A stretch of DNA of 64,000 nt. Source: Paracoccus sp. TOH. Lineage in GTDB: Bacteria; Pseudomonadota; Alphaproteobacteria; Rhodobacterales; Rhodobacteraceae. Below are positions 47,383-56,276 of this stretch, piece after piece. Location of the stretch: NCBI RefSeq assembly GCF_030388245.1, contig NZ_CP098361.1, positions 495,001 through 559,000 on the forward strand, in the 5' to 3' direction. Position numbers and translations under genes: made by a program. The notes beneath the pieces are model-generated. The model worked only from the letters and a program-made list of their open reading frames with translations, searched no databases and was not told the DNA's origin. Position 1 is the stretch's first letter, and each line of letters begins with the position of its first letter.

Positions 47383-48108
47383 GATCGTGCTGACATCATG
47401 GCCGCAATGGGCGAGTTGAAGCTCTACGGGATGCGCGCCGCTTATGACGAACTCATGGCGGTCGCTGTGCGCCGCCAGCACGAACCCCGCCAGATCGTTG
47501 GAGATCTTCTGGCCGCCGAGATCAACGAGAAGAAAGCGCGGTCGGTCAAATACCAGATCACAACCGCCAAGCTGCCCTATGCCCGGGAGATCGAGGAGTT
47601 CACCTTCGATGACACCCCGATCAACGAGACCCTGGTGCGCGATCTGGCCAGTGGAGAGTTCCTCAGCCAACAGCGCAACGTCGTGCTGGTTGGCGGCACG
47701 GGGACCGGCAAGACCCATATCTCCGTGGCGATCGCGCGTGCGGTTATCCGCAATGGTGCCCGGGGCAGGTTCTTCAATGTCGTCGACCTGGTGAACAGGC
47801 TGGAGGCCGAGGCCCGTGCTGGACGGGCGGGCCGGCTTGCGGAACATCTGATGCGGCTCGACTTCGTCATCCTCGATGAACTCGGATACCTCCCATTCGC
47901 GCAGTCCGGCGGCCAGTTTCTGTTCCATCTGATCAGCAAGCTCTACGAGCAGACTTCCGTCATCGTCACCACCAACCTCGCATTCGGCGAGTGGCCGACC
48001 GTCTTCGGGGACGCGAAGATGACCACCGCGCTGCTCGATCGCCTCACCCACCACTGCGATATTGTCGAGACCGGCAACGACAGCTGGCGCATCAAAACCC
48101 GAGCCTGA
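47380..48108 (+). CDS. istB: IS21-family helper ATPase IstB
   Basis: 242 aa, complete. Walker [16 protein letters not shown] near residue 105, Walker [20 protein letters not shown], and the sensor-region [20 protein letters not shown] with [20 protein letters not shown] are all present. IstB is the AAA+ partner that loads the IstA transposase on target DNA. Its IstA gene is truncated, so it could only act in trans. The IS21 right end is at 48190-48240. Confidence 0.92.
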   Translation: MDRADIMAAMGELKLYGMRAAYDELMAVAVRRQHEPRQIVGDLLAAEINEKKARSVKYQITTAKLPYAREIEEFTFDDTPINETLVRDLASGEFLSQQRNVVLVGGTGTGKTHISVAIARAVIRNGARGRFFNVVDLVNRLEAEARAGRAGRLAEHLMRLDFVILDELGYLPFAQSGGQFLFHLISKLYEQTSVIVTTNLAFGEWPTVFGDAKMTTALLDRLTHHCDIVETGNDSWRIKTRA

Positions 48109-48240
48109 ACCCCTCCGAAACGCAGGCCCGCGTCGGCTGCGCCAGCTGGAAAGCTACGCCGCCACGGGCCTGCTCAACCGCGCGCCAAAGGGGTCACTTT
48201 TGGGCGCCGATCGGGGGGCCCGTTTGGATGCCGATTGACA
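48109..48240 (+). mobile_element. IS21-family right end
   Basis: The sequence ends GTTTGGATGCCGATTGACA, whose inward reading TGTCAATCGGCATCC is typical of IS21-family termini with multiple repeats. The left end of this element is absent. Confidence 0.7.
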
Positions 48241-48278
48241 AAAAGACATCAGAGCGGTCTCTGCGTCCCACTGAGGGC

Positions 48279-48483
48279 TTAGCTTGACGGGCTGAAGTTC
48301 CAGGGCAGCAGGTCGTTGATCTTTGCCTGTGGGTGGCTGGCGGCCACCGCTTCCAAGGTTGCCTTGAGGTAGGCGAAGGGTTCGACACTGTTGATCTTTG
48401 CGGTGGCGATCAGAGATGCGATGCGCGCCCACGATCGCCCTCCCACGTCATGGCCGGCGAAGAGCGCATTCTTGCGGGTCAGG
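48279..48483 (-). pseudogene. IS66 TnpC, distal part
   Basis: Codes for LTRKNALFAGHDVGGRSWAR, then LIATAKINSVEPFAYLKATL and INDLLPWNFSPSS with stop. The proximal part is at 51065; the recombinase element lies between. Confidence 0.83.
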
Positions 48484-48526
48484 GCCATCACCCGTTCATT
48501 CTGCCCATGTCGGGCAATTTGTTGAG

Positions 48527-48967
48527 GTGCATTATCGCTGGCACGCGCTTTTCGGCCGACAGTTTCGGGTGGAGCGTGTCGACCGACGCAAGTCCGGCCA
48601 GTTCGTCCATATCGAGGTGCTGCCTGGAGTGTTCATGGTCGTGACCGCGTGGATGCTCGATCCGGCGGCTTGCACCGGCATGGACCTTGGCACACCGCGC
48701 GTGTCGCTCGCGGCCCTGTCAGATCTCGATGACCTTCTGAGTCGGCGCGGTCTTCGGCGAAGCTCTTCCGGTGATCTCATCGCCGGAAAGGAACAGACCG
48801 ATGCAAGACCTGCCCATCAAGCCTTCATGCCCCAGGCAACTACAGATGCAGTTCGACTCGAAGCGGTTGCGCGGGATGAGTCTCCAGGAGCGCCAGCAGG
48901 TGGTGACGTGCCTGGCCATCCTCCTGGCCGAAGCGGCGGGAGAAAGCGAACCGGAGGGAAGCGATGA
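48527..48967 (+). CDS. DUF5372-like protein, copy 3
   Basis: Same protein as at 14660 and 24743. In this copy the frame stays open upstream into the IS66 flank, as far as 48398, so an extended fusion protein is possible but unlikely to matter. Confidence 0.65.
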   Translation: MHYRWHALFGRQFRVERVDRRKSGQFVHIEVLPGVFMVVTAWMLDPAACTGMDLGTPRVSLAALSDLDDLLSRRGLRRSSSGDLIAGKEQTDARPAHQAFMPQATTDAVRLEAVARDESPGAPAGGDVPGHPPGRSGGRKRTGGKR

Positions 48968-48977
48968 TGGACGGTGA
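48801..48977 (+). CDS. Small element protein (58 aa), copy 3
   Basis: Same as 14650-14826 and 25017-25193; overlaps the genes on both sides. Confidence 0.7.
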   Translation: MQDLPIKPSCPRQLQMQFDSKRLRGMSLQERQQVVTCLAILLAEAAGESEPEGSDDGR

Positions 48978-51036
48978 TCTCCTTCCGCCGGCCATCCTGC
49001 AGCGCAAGGCGGTGGTCTATGTGCGTCAATCAACCCAAGCCCAAGTCGAACTCAACACCGAGAGCCGGCGACGGCAATATGAGCTGGTCGAGGTCGCGCG
49101 TCGTCGTGGTTTCCGGACCGTGGATGTGATCGACGACGATCTTGGCCGCTCCGCCAGCGGCATGGTGGCCCGGCCCGGCTTCGAGAAGCTCGTCGCCGCC
49201 TTGTGCGCCGGGGAAGTCGGCGCCGTGCTCTGCTTTGACGCTTCGCGGCTGGCACGCAATGGCAGGGACTGGCACCACCTGCTCGAACTGTGCGGGCTTG
49301 TCGAGGCGCGTGTCATCGACCTCGATGGCATCTACGATCCCTGCCTGCCGAACGACCGCCTGCTGCTCGGCATGAAGGGCAGCATCAGCGAGTTTGAACT
49401 CGGGGTGATCCGAGCACGCATGATTGACGCCGCCCGGGCGAAGGCCCGCCGCGGCGAACTTCGGATCAGCGTGCCGATCGGCTATATCTGGCATCGCGAT
49501 ATCGGGCTCGGCCTCGATCCCGACTTCCGGCTCCAGCAAGTGATCCGGTTGGTCTTCGAACGGTTCCGCCAACTCGGCAGCGCGCGGCAGACGCATCTGT
49601 CGCTGGCGGCGGAGGGGGTGTTCTTTCCGCGGCCTTCGGACGGGAAGCGCCTGACATCCTTCGACTGGACAGCAATCCGCTACCGCAATGTCATCGGCCT
49701 GCTGAAGAACCCCTTCTACGCAGGAACCTATGTTTATGGAAAGAGCGAGAAGCGGATCGAATTGGTCGACGGGCGCGCGCGCAAGTCCTACGGCCATGGC
49801 AAACCACCGGAAGCGTGGGACGTGCTTATCCATGATCATCATGCCGCCTATATTGATTGGGCGGAATACGAGCGGAACCAGATGCTGCTCGCAGCCAACG
49901 CCTATGGACGTACGGGAGGACAGAAGTCCGGGCGGGGCGGTCGTGCCCTTCTTGCCGGCATGCTGACCTGCGGGCGCTGTGGCCGCGGCCTGGCGGTCGC
50001 CTATGCCGGCGCCCCGCCGGGGCGCCCGACCTATCGCTGCGACCGGCCCAATCTCATGCTCGGCCTGCCACGTTGTCTCAGCTTCGGCGGTTCCCGTGTG
50101 GACGCCGCGATCGCATCGGAGATACTGCGTGTGGTCGAGCCGATGGCGATCGAGGCCGCACTGGAGGCGGAGCGGATGCACAGGGAAGGAGAGGCCGAGC
50201 GTCGGCGCGTGGCCGAACTCGATCTGCAGCAGTCAGAATACGATGCTTCGCTGGCAGAACGGCGCTATGCCGCCTGCGACCCGGAGAACCGGCTTATCGC
50301 AGCCCAGCTCGAGAAGCATTGGGAAGCTGCGTTGCGGCGTGTCGAGGCTTGCCGGGCGCGCCTTGCCGCAACGGATACCTTGGACCCGACCGCGCCGATG
50401 CCCAACTTCGAGAGCTTGGCGGCGGACCTTTCCGCAGCCTGGTTGGCGCCGGGTGTCACGACCCGAAGCCGCCAGCAACTGATCCGGGCGCTGATCTCGG
50501 ACATCATCGCCGATATTGACGACGTGACACGGGAGGTCGTGCTGACGATCCACTGGCAAGGCGGTCAGCATTCGCAATTGCGGGTGCGTAAGCCAAGGAC
50601 GGGGGAGCATGGTTGCCAGACGCCCGAGCAGGCTCTGGCCGTGATGGAGCGGATGGCAACGCGCTTTTCCGACACCGATATCGCGGCCACCTTGAACCGG
50701 ATGGGCGTGCGCACCGGCCAGGACAAGACTTGGACGGCGCACCGGGTGGCCTCCATCCGCAGGGTGCGCGGTATCCACGCCTTTCGCTCGGCCGAGAAGG
50801 ACGGCGCTTGGCTCACCATGCGCGAGGCCGCGGCAAAACTCGGGGTGACCAGCCATGTCGTGCGGCGGATGATCCAGGACGGGATTTTGCCTGCCGAGCA
50901 GGTCGTTCCGGGCGCGCCTTGGCAAATCCGGGCCGAAGAACTCGAGAGCGAATGCGTCGTCGAGGCACTTAGACAGAAAGGACGCCCGCGTCACGCGGCC
51001 GACCAGAACCAACTTCCAATATTTCCAGACACTTGA
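48964..51036 (+). CDS. 690-aa large serine recombinase, copy 3
   Basis: Protein apparently identical to the two other copies, with catalytic VRQST, zinc ribbon CGRCGRG and C-terminal HTH intact. All three copies therefore look functional, implying recent spread. Confidence 0.92.
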   Translation: MMDGDLLPPAILQRKAVVYVRQSTQAQVELNTESRRRQYELVEVARRRGFRTVDVIDDDLGRSASGMVARPGFEKLVAALCAGEVGAVLCFDASRLARNGRDWHHLLELCGLVEARVIDLDGIYDPCLPNDRLLLGMKGSISEFELGVIRARMIDAARAKARRGELRISVPIGYIWHRDIGLGLDPDFRLQQVIRLVFERFRQLGSARQTHLSLAAEGVFFPRPSDGKRLTSFDWTAIRYRNVIGLLKNPFYAGTYVYGKSEKRIELVDGRARKSYGHGKPPEAWDVLIHDHHAAYIDWAEYERNQMLLAANAYGRTGGQKSGRGGRALLAGMLTCGRCGRGLAVAYAGAPPGRPTYRCDRPNLMLGLPRCLSFGGSRVDAAIASEILRVVEPMAIEAALEAERMHREGEAERRRVAELDLQQSEYDASLAERRYAACDPENRLIAAQLEKHWEAALRRVEACRARLAATDTLDPTAPMPNFESLAADLSAAWLAPGVTTRSRQQLIRALISDIIADIDDVTREVVLTIHWQGGQHSQLRVRKPRTGEHGCQTPEQALAVMERMATRFSDTDIAATLNRMGVRTGQDKTWTAHRVASIRRVRGIHAFRSAEKDGAWLTMREAAAKLGVTSHVVRRMIQDGILPAEQVVPGAPWQIRAEELESECVVEALRQKGRPRHAADQNQLPIFPDT

Positions 51037-51064
51037 AAAAGAGGGGCATAATGACTCACCACTC

Positions 51065-51200
51065 GCGATCGGGCGGATCAGGTTTTCCACACTGTTGGAG
51101 TCGATCTCGACACGGCCGTCGTGCAGGAAAGTCTGCAGTCCGTCCCAGTGGCGGTGGATGTAGGCCAGCTTTTCGCCGGAGCGTCTGCCATGCACGGCCT
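51065..51200 (-). pseudogene. IS66 TnpC, short proximal piece
   Basis: Codes for SGEKLAYIHRHWDGLQTFLH, then the Glu motif IDSNSVENLIRPIA, directly before the recombinase insertion. Everything upstream of about 51200 is unrelated, so this tnpC had already lost its N-terminal 400 codons or lost them later. Confidence 0.8.
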
Positions 51201-51601
51201 GGTTCGTAAGCCTGCGGTGAAGGCCGCCTGCTCTGATTGAGCAAATGGTCGTAAGGCATTGCCTTATGGTATGCGCTTCAGTTGTTTCACCAATCGAGAT
51301 CTTCGCTGCTGATGAGGTCGGCCCCATCAGCCGGTGGACAGGACCTCGCAGCACAGCGTCAGCCAAGGAATGTGGAGTTCAGCCGCCGCTTACCCCCTTC
51401 GCAGGCATGGAGGCGTTCAGTTAGTCACCAGAGGGCGATGTATGCCTGCCTCAACGGCTTCTTGCAAAAAGATTTGCATAAGATGTAATGCTAGAGGCGG
51501 CGCAGGCTAAGGTGCCGTAACCGCCGGACAGATATCAGCGCTCGACTAAGTGCCCGCCGCTTGATAGCTCTCTATACTTTCTGGGACGGCCATAGATGAG
51601 T
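51201..51601. other. Gap left of the GT90-like gene
   Basis: 400 bp. A minus-strand frame (GPTSSAAKISIGETTEAHTI) runs into the IS66 piece and may be another IS scrap; its family was not identified. No other feature seen. Confidence 0.4.
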
Positions 51602-52744
51602 CTAATATTTTGACAATGATAGCTCGTCAAGCGACCCAATGGCCTGAAAAGCTGACGCATAACGCTGCGCCACCTCAGCGTCAATTGTGTCTCGTATCTC
51701 TATATCTGATAAGTACTCGATGAAACTGTGAGCGTTGGCTATAATTTCCTCGCACATTGCATGATTACTTTCACAGTGTTCTATGGCTGCTTCAACCTCT
51801 TTCTGGCTTTCTCCGACCGGAATATAGTGAACACCTGCTTGAAGCCCGAAGTCTAGCGCTGTTTCCCACCTTCTGGCAGGGATCATTACAAGGCAATTAG
51901 ACGCAAGAGACCAATAAAGACTGGTCGGATAATCGTTTCCTTCCAAAGCGAGAAGATATCTACTTTCACATTGCTTCTGGCGAGGTGTCGGGGGCCTATA
52001 CCATTTTTTTATAGAGGGAGAGGGGTCCATTCCTGGGCGTATAACAAAACCCACATCCGCTATAGGGCTAGTGGCAAGGTTTTCGACTATGCGGATACGC
52101 AAAAAGGAACGCAGAACTGCTAACGCGGTTTGCTCAGCCATTGATCCAGGCGAAGTTTTCGTAAAGCTCTCCATTTCTCCAGATAACCAGCGAATATTAT
52201 TTCCCTCGATCTCCGTTCCGTTTGGCGCGCCTCTCCAAAATATTAGCGGCTGCTTTTCCTTGAAGGGGACCGGATCGAAACCAACGCGGGGCTGATTCTC
52301 CGACCTAGGACCCATAAAGCTTCGTTCAAGTGGCATTAAAAATACATTACGCTGCTCCCCCACCTTCCTCGCAAACTGCCACACAGGCACTTGATCCCAT
52401 ATTGGGTCGAGTGTCTCGTACTCCCATCCCTGACCATCGTTTGTGTTAAATGCAAAAATGCCGTGGATGCCATTTGAGGAAAGATAATTCGCCCATCGTA
52501 CGGCCCTAATGGCCCGCTTGTGGCTGGCTTTAAATCGAAGTCCGTCGTGATTCGTTATTTTGTCATAGCTGTTCAGTTTCAGGAAGCGGTTTCTTCGCGT
52601 AGAGAAAGCCCCCATCGTTGGTATTGAGAACTGCTCGGGAAAGCTTTTTTCTGACAGATATAACTTTGCTTTGTTTCGAGGTATAGTAGCGCGAAAGTTT
52701 ATGCTTCCTTCTATATATTCTGAAACGCTTATAATGTTTCCCAT
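51602..52744 (-). CDS. GT90-like (CAP10-type) glycosyltransferase
   Basis: 380 aa. The C-terminal half shows the family landmarks: PLIFWRGAPNGTEIEGNNIR, VGFVIRPGMDPSPSIKKWYR, and CESRYLLALEGNDYPTSLYW followed by SLASNCLVMIPARRWETALD. GT90 enzymes transfer xylose, glucose or related sugars in capsule and O-glycan synthesis. No signal peptide is visible, so it acts in the cytoplasm. It is AT-rich and alone on its strand, with the sulfotransferases at 53146 and 54063 divergent from it across 400 bp. Confidence 0.8.
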   Translation of the reverse strand: MGNIISVSEYIEGSINFRATIPRNKAKLYLSEKSFPEQFSIPTMGAFSTRRNRFLKLNSYDKITNHDGLRFKASHKRAIRAVRWANYLSSNGIHGIFAFNTNDGQGWEYETLDPIWDQVPVWQFARKVGEQRNVFLMPLERSFMGPRSENQPRVGFDPVPFKEKQPLIFWRGAPNGTEIEGNNIRWLSGEMESFTKTSPGSMAEQTALAVLRSFLRIRIVENLATSPIADVGFVIRPGMDPSPSIKKWYRPPTPRQKQCESRYLLALEGNDYPTSLYWSLASNCLVMIPARRWETALDFGLQAGVHYIPVGESQKEVEAAIEHCESNHAMCEEIIANAHSFIEYLSDIEIRDTIDAEVAQRYASAFQAIGSLDELSLSKY

Positions 52745-53145
52745 CTATGGACCTATTTCTTATGCTGGCGTCGTGCGGCGGGGGCATAGTACCGTCACGG
52801 ATGTCTATTATCAACACTTCAATGATCGAGGATCGTATTTTTATTCTCAGTGCTGTTTGGGGGGGGGTGATTGTTGGGCGCGCGCATACTTTCTCTTTCT
52901 CGTGTAATGCGCCAAGAAGAGCAAGATTTCTGTTTAAGACTCTTGGCCATCGTGGCTCGCGCTATTATATCGGATAAGGAAGGCAATGCCCACCACGCTG
53001 TAATGCTTTGTATAAATGGCTTGCAACAACTCGAATGCCGTTGACAAAGTTTGTTGCGATGAGCGTCCCCACTTGACCTTGCGGTCCTCGAAAGGTAGGA
53101 GATCGTGACGAAGTCTAGGTAGGGGGGGGGGACGTGTCAAGAAGC
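52745..53145. promoter_or_regulatory. Divergent intergenic region with two poly-G tracts
   Basis: This 400-bp spacer separates the GT90-like gene from a sulfotransferase gene. It has a G9 run at 52859-52867 and a G10 run at 53122-53131. The second ends only 14 bp before the likely ATG (53146), in the position of the ribosome-binding site or spacer. No standard Shine-Dalgarno is otherwise present. Slippage in such tracts could switch expression; this is inference. Confidence 0.5.
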
Positions 53146-53934
53146 ATGGCGCCGGCCTTGTTATGTCTACATCTGGGCGTTCACAAAACCGCGACTACCT
53201 ATATCCAGTCAGTTTTGGAGCGATCTGATTGGAGGGAGGGCTACTTCTATATTGGACCTTGGGTCTCCCGTGAGAGCATTATTTCTCGCGATCCTGGGTT
53301 GGCAGACATCGTTCCAGATGTTATTCGCCGTGATGATATAGTTGTGCTTTCTGATGAAAATTTACTCGGAAATGCAGCTGCGGGTTTGGCATTCTACCCC
53401 CGCCCTGAGCGGCATCTTGCCTGGGCGAGGCAGTTGAAAGTGAGCATTTGTTTATGCGTGCGAGATTATGCGGATTTCTTGTCATCGGCATGGGTGGAAA
53501 GTTTGCGACATGGTGCCTTTAGGCCGCAAGCTAGGAAGGTTCGCAATGGAGGCTATGTTGGACTTCTTGAGCGGCTCGAGAGGTTGCTTCCTAATGCCGA
53601 TTTTTTTGTCTGGAATTACGCAAGTTTTAGAGATAGGCGTGATGAGATATTGGATAGAATATCATCCCATGGTCTTGCGAAGTTGGCAGTTGATGGTGTT
53701 GGAGATCAACGGCCGTCGCCTTCTTGTGGGGTTGTAACAACCTATTTGCAGTTGCGCAATTTGGTTGAGGGTCCGAAGCAAGCCGAACTGATGAAGAAGT
53801 TAATTTCCAATCAGAATATTAGAGGTAATGAGGGGAAGTTTAATGGCTATTCTGAGGAGGACCGCAGGGTTTTGTCGCAGCAGTTTGCGACTGATCTTGA
53901 AATCATAAAGTCTCGATATCGGATTTTGCGATGA
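53146..53934 (+). CDS. Sulfotransferase-like protein
   Basis: 262 aa from ATG 53146 (MAPALLCLHLGVHKTATTYI); a GTG at 53134 is also in frame. The loop LHLGVHKTATTYIQSVL is a good PAPS-binding site. VSICLCVRDYADFLSSAWVE supplies the Arg and Ser of the 3'-phosphate site. It should sulfate a glycan. The poly-G run sits just upstream. AT-rich codon use like the neighbouring genes at 51.6-54.8 kb suggests joint transfer. Confidence 0.8.
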   Translation: MAPALLCLHLGVHKTATTYIQSVLERSDWREGYFYIGPWVSRESIISRDPGLADIVPDVIRRDDIVVLSDENLLGNAAAGLAFYPRPERHLAWARQLKVSICLCVRDYADFLSSAWVESLRHGAFRPQARKVRNGGYVGLLERLERLLPNADFFVWNYASFRDRRDEILDRISSHGLAKLAVDGVGDQRPSPSCGVVTTYLQLRNLVEGPKQAELMKKLISNQNIRGNEGKFNGYSEEDRRVLSQQFATDLEIIKSRYRILR

Positions 53935-54062
53935 GTAGGGGCGATCAGCACGTCTTGACTACCGATCATCGGCAACGTAGCTTTAGAAAAGCACTCGATA
54001 ATGGTGCTCATCGGTGATTGCGTCTTCTTTATGAGCGATTATTCGGAAATTCGGAGGCGGTA

Positions 54063-54785
54063 ATGGGCTTGGAGAGGACTGACGGGGGGAACGGCGTCAT
54101 GTTTCGGCCTAATTCCTTTATTTTTATAGTGACTTACGGCCGATCCGGGTCGACATTACTGCAAAGTGTTTTGAATAGCATCGATGGGTATTGCATAAGA
54201 GGAGAGAATGGCGGAGTTCTTTCGCATATCTCACGTGCATATCATGACCTGCAAGATTCTTCTCCAATTTGGGGACTAAAGGCGTCCTCTAAGGCTTCTC
54301 CTGGCGATCACCCATGGTTTGGGGGTGAGCGTATAGATGCTACCGCCTTTGGGAAATCAATGTGCAAAGCTTTTGTGGATAATATTCTCTCTCTTCCAAG
54401 CGGCACGCGAGTTGGAGGCTTTAAAGAGATCCGTTATCACACTTTGGGAGAGTATTTGGATAGGCACTTGGAGTTCATATCGCATTTTTTTCCTAACTCC
54501 CGATTTATCTTTAATCGTAGAAACTTGGAGAGTGTCGCCAGATCTGGTTGGTGGAAGGAACAAGATACAAAAGAGGTTATTCGGAAGCTCGGCGCTGCAG
54601 ACCTGCGATTTGAGAGATATGTTTCGGCGCATAGAGGGTCGTCTATGCTAATGGAGTACGACGATTATAAGGATGATCCAGCTGCGTTAAAGCCGCTCTA
54701 CAACTTTATAGGGGAAAAATTTGAATACCAAACAGTTTCGGACGTGCTGAAGAAAAAGCTTACGCATCTTCAGTCCCCGCATTGA
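54063..54785 (+). CDS. Sulfotransferase family protein
   Basis: 240 aa from ATG 54063, preceded by GGAGGCGG; longer readings from a TTG at 54018 are less likely. The PAPS loop FIFIVTYGRSGSTLLQSVLN is complete. CIRGENGGVLSHI, VGGFKEIRYHTLGEYLDRHL, FFPNSRFIFNRRNLESVARS and GWWKEQ are the landmarks shared with the degenerate protein at 37049. It should transfer sulfate from PAPS to a surface sugar. Follows the gene at 53146 by 130 bp on the same strand. Confidence 0.83.
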   Translation: MGLERTDGGNGVMFRPNSFIFIVTYGRSGSTLLQSVLNSIDGYCIRGENGGVLSHISRAYHDLQDSSPIWGLKASSKASPGDHPWFGGERIDATAFGKSMCKAFVDNILSLPSGTRVGGFKEIRYHTLGEYLDRHLEFISHFFPNSRFIFNRRNLESVARSGWWKEQDTKEVIRKLGAADLRFERYVSAHRGSSMLMEYDDYKDDPAALKPLYNFIGEKFEYQTVSDVLKKKLTHLQSPH

Positions 54786-54954
54786 AGAGGTTGTAGCCGT
54801 TTAGGATGTTTTATCGTGCGGTTTGATGCTGTGATCCTTTCTGTGAAATGAGCGGAATCCATATGGGAAGCTTCATCAGGGGGCACCACCGCGCACTCCG
54901 TCCGAGTAGCTATACAGCGATTGGAACCTTCGACTGCGTCGCTGAGCCAGGACC

Positions 54955-55064
54955 GGGCATATCAACCCCATAGCCGCCTCGAAATGGCACAAGCGGGTCG
55001 CTACGGTGGATCTGAAGACCGATCCCGAGAAGCTTCGTTCGACGTTGCGAAGTGAAACGAAAAA
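54955..55064 (+). pseudogene. IS481-family transposase, N-terminal fragment
   Basis: HINPIAASKWHKRVATVDLK then TDPEKLRSTLRSE and a stop matches the HTH-to-linker region of IS481 transposases (KWKKR..VADLKTGPK..RSTVLS). The matching C-terminal piece is at 58513, beyond a stack of other IS elements. Confidence 0.55.
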
Positions 55065-55126
55065 TTAGCGACTCTGGCGTTCAGACTCTACATGTTGGTG
55101 AGCGTTCTCTGGGCAGCACGGTCTGC

Positions 55127-55230
55127 TTAGCTTGACGGCCTGAAGTTCCTGGGCAGCAGGACGTCGATGCGGCTTTGCGGGTGGCCGGTGGCGATGGCTG
55201 CGAGGGTTGCCTTGAGGTAGGCGAAGGGCC
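55127..55230 (-). pseudogene. IS66 TnpC, last codons
   Basis: PFAYLKATLAAIATGHPQSR then IDVLLPRNFRPSS and stop; close to the end of the TnpC at 48279. Upstream it is joined to an IS3-type OrfB piece. Confidence 0.7.
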
Positions 55231-55337
55231 GTCGATGTATCTGGCGACCGCGTTCTCGGCCTGCTGGCGGGATTGCCATGCGACCGGCCAGATCAGCTCT
55301 GACTTGATGGTCTTGAAGAACGTTTCCACCATCGAGT
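55231..55337 (-). pseudogene. IS3-family OrfB fragment (third type)
   Basis: Reading leftwards, MVETFFKTIKSELIWPVAWQ then SRQQAENAVARYID is the catalytic-Glu region of an IS3-type OrfB. It is cut on one side by the left end of the IS66 element at 55338 and on the other by the IS66 TnpC end. Confidence 0.75.
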
Positions 55338-55438
55338 GTAATCGCGACGCCGATCCCCTCCTGCCATTTTTGAGCTGATGCCTTCATTTTCCACGCACAT
55401 GTGCGGCGGAGGTTTTGGATTTGGAGAGGGACGGCAAA

Positions 55439-55855
55439 ATGGGCGTCCAATTGGACGGCTCTATGGGCGTCGGGGTCTCGCGGCTTGAGGTGATCGAGGG
55501 GCCAAGCGGTCGTCGGCGGCGGACGAAGGCAGAGCGGGCGCGGATCGCGGCGGAGAGCATGATGCCCGGGGTGACGGTCGCAGATACTGCGCGCAAGCAC
55601 GGTACGACCCGCTGGCAGATTTACGATTGGCGCAAGCAGATATGCAAAGGCAATTTGATGGTGCCCGAGAGCGTGGCGGCCTTGCCGTTCTTCGCGGAAC
55701 TGGTGGTTGATGACAGCGCGACCGAGGTTTCGGCGGCTGTCCCCGGGTCCGATCTCGAAATCGTGGTGGGCGACATCGTCATCCGCGCGGGTCCTGGTGT
55801 CGACGAGGGCCAACTGACCCGGGCAATCCGCGCGGCACGGGCAGCGGCGTCGTGA
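55439..55855 (+). CDS. tnpA: IS66-family TnpA
   Basis: 138 aa from ATG 55439, which has GAGAGGG upstream. The HTH region is RTKAERARIAAESMMPGVTV then ADTARKHGTTRWQIYDWRKQ. The C-terminal half is beta-rich (LEIVVGDIVIRAGPGVDEG). TnpA is one of the two accessory proteins needed for IS66 transposition. Its TGA overlaps the start of tnpB. Confidence 0.9.
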   Translation: MGVQLDGSMGVGVSRLEVIEGPSGRRRRTKAERARIAAESMMPGVTVADTARKHGTTRWQIYDWRKQICKGNLMVPESVAALPFFAELVVDDSATEVSAAVPGSDLEIVVGDIVIRAGPGVDEGQLTRAIRAARAAAS

Positions 55856-56208
55856 TGTTCGGCCAGGGCGGCCCGGTGAAGGTTTTCGTGGCGACCCGGC
55901 CTGTCGACTTTCGCAAGGGGATCGACGGATTGGCACTGGCGGTGCAGGAGATGTTCGGGATGGATCCGTTCTGTGGAGCCGCATTCGTCTTCCGGGCGAA
56001 ACGCGCGGACAGGATCAAACTGCTGCTCTGGGATCAGACCGGCATGGTGCTAGTTCACAAGCGGCTGGAAGGCGGCAAATTCGTCTGGCCACAGTTGCGC
56101 GACGGGGTCATGCGCATGTCCGGCGCGCAGTTTGCAGCGCTGTTTGAGGGCGTGGATTGGCGGATGGTCCGCCCCGAACGGACGCGGCGCCCGCTGGCGG
56201 CGGGGTGA
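55855..56208 (+). CDS. tnpB: IS66-family TnpB
   Basis: 117 aa from ATG 55855 (a GTG one codon earlier is possible). It has the classic TnpB features: VKVFVATRPVDFRKGIDGLA, then FVFRAKRADRIKLLLWDQTG and VLVHKRLEGGKFVWPQ. Accessory protein of unknown biochemical role. Complete here, truncated at 11294-11496. Confidence 0.92.
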   Translation: MFGQGGPVKVFVATRPVDFRKGIDGLALAVQEMFGMDPFCGAAFVFRAKRADRIKLLLWDQTGMVLVHKRLEGGKFVWPQLRDGVMRMSGAQFAALFEGVDWRMVRPERTRRPLAAG

Positions 56209-56276
56209 CTGGCAGGCTGCGTCGAAACGCCTGTTTTTGCTGGCCGGAAAGGGCATCCTGTGTTTCACTTCCCGCC

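Larger units (their letters stand above)
48484..51064 (+). mobile_element. Serine-recombinase element inserted in IS66 tnpC, copy 3
   Basis: 2,581 bp. The host tnpC (minus strand) reads ATCGC before and CCTGACCCGC after the insertion, rejoining to codons for I-A-L-T-R. Same orientation relative to tnpC as copies 1 and 2. Confidence 0.9.
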
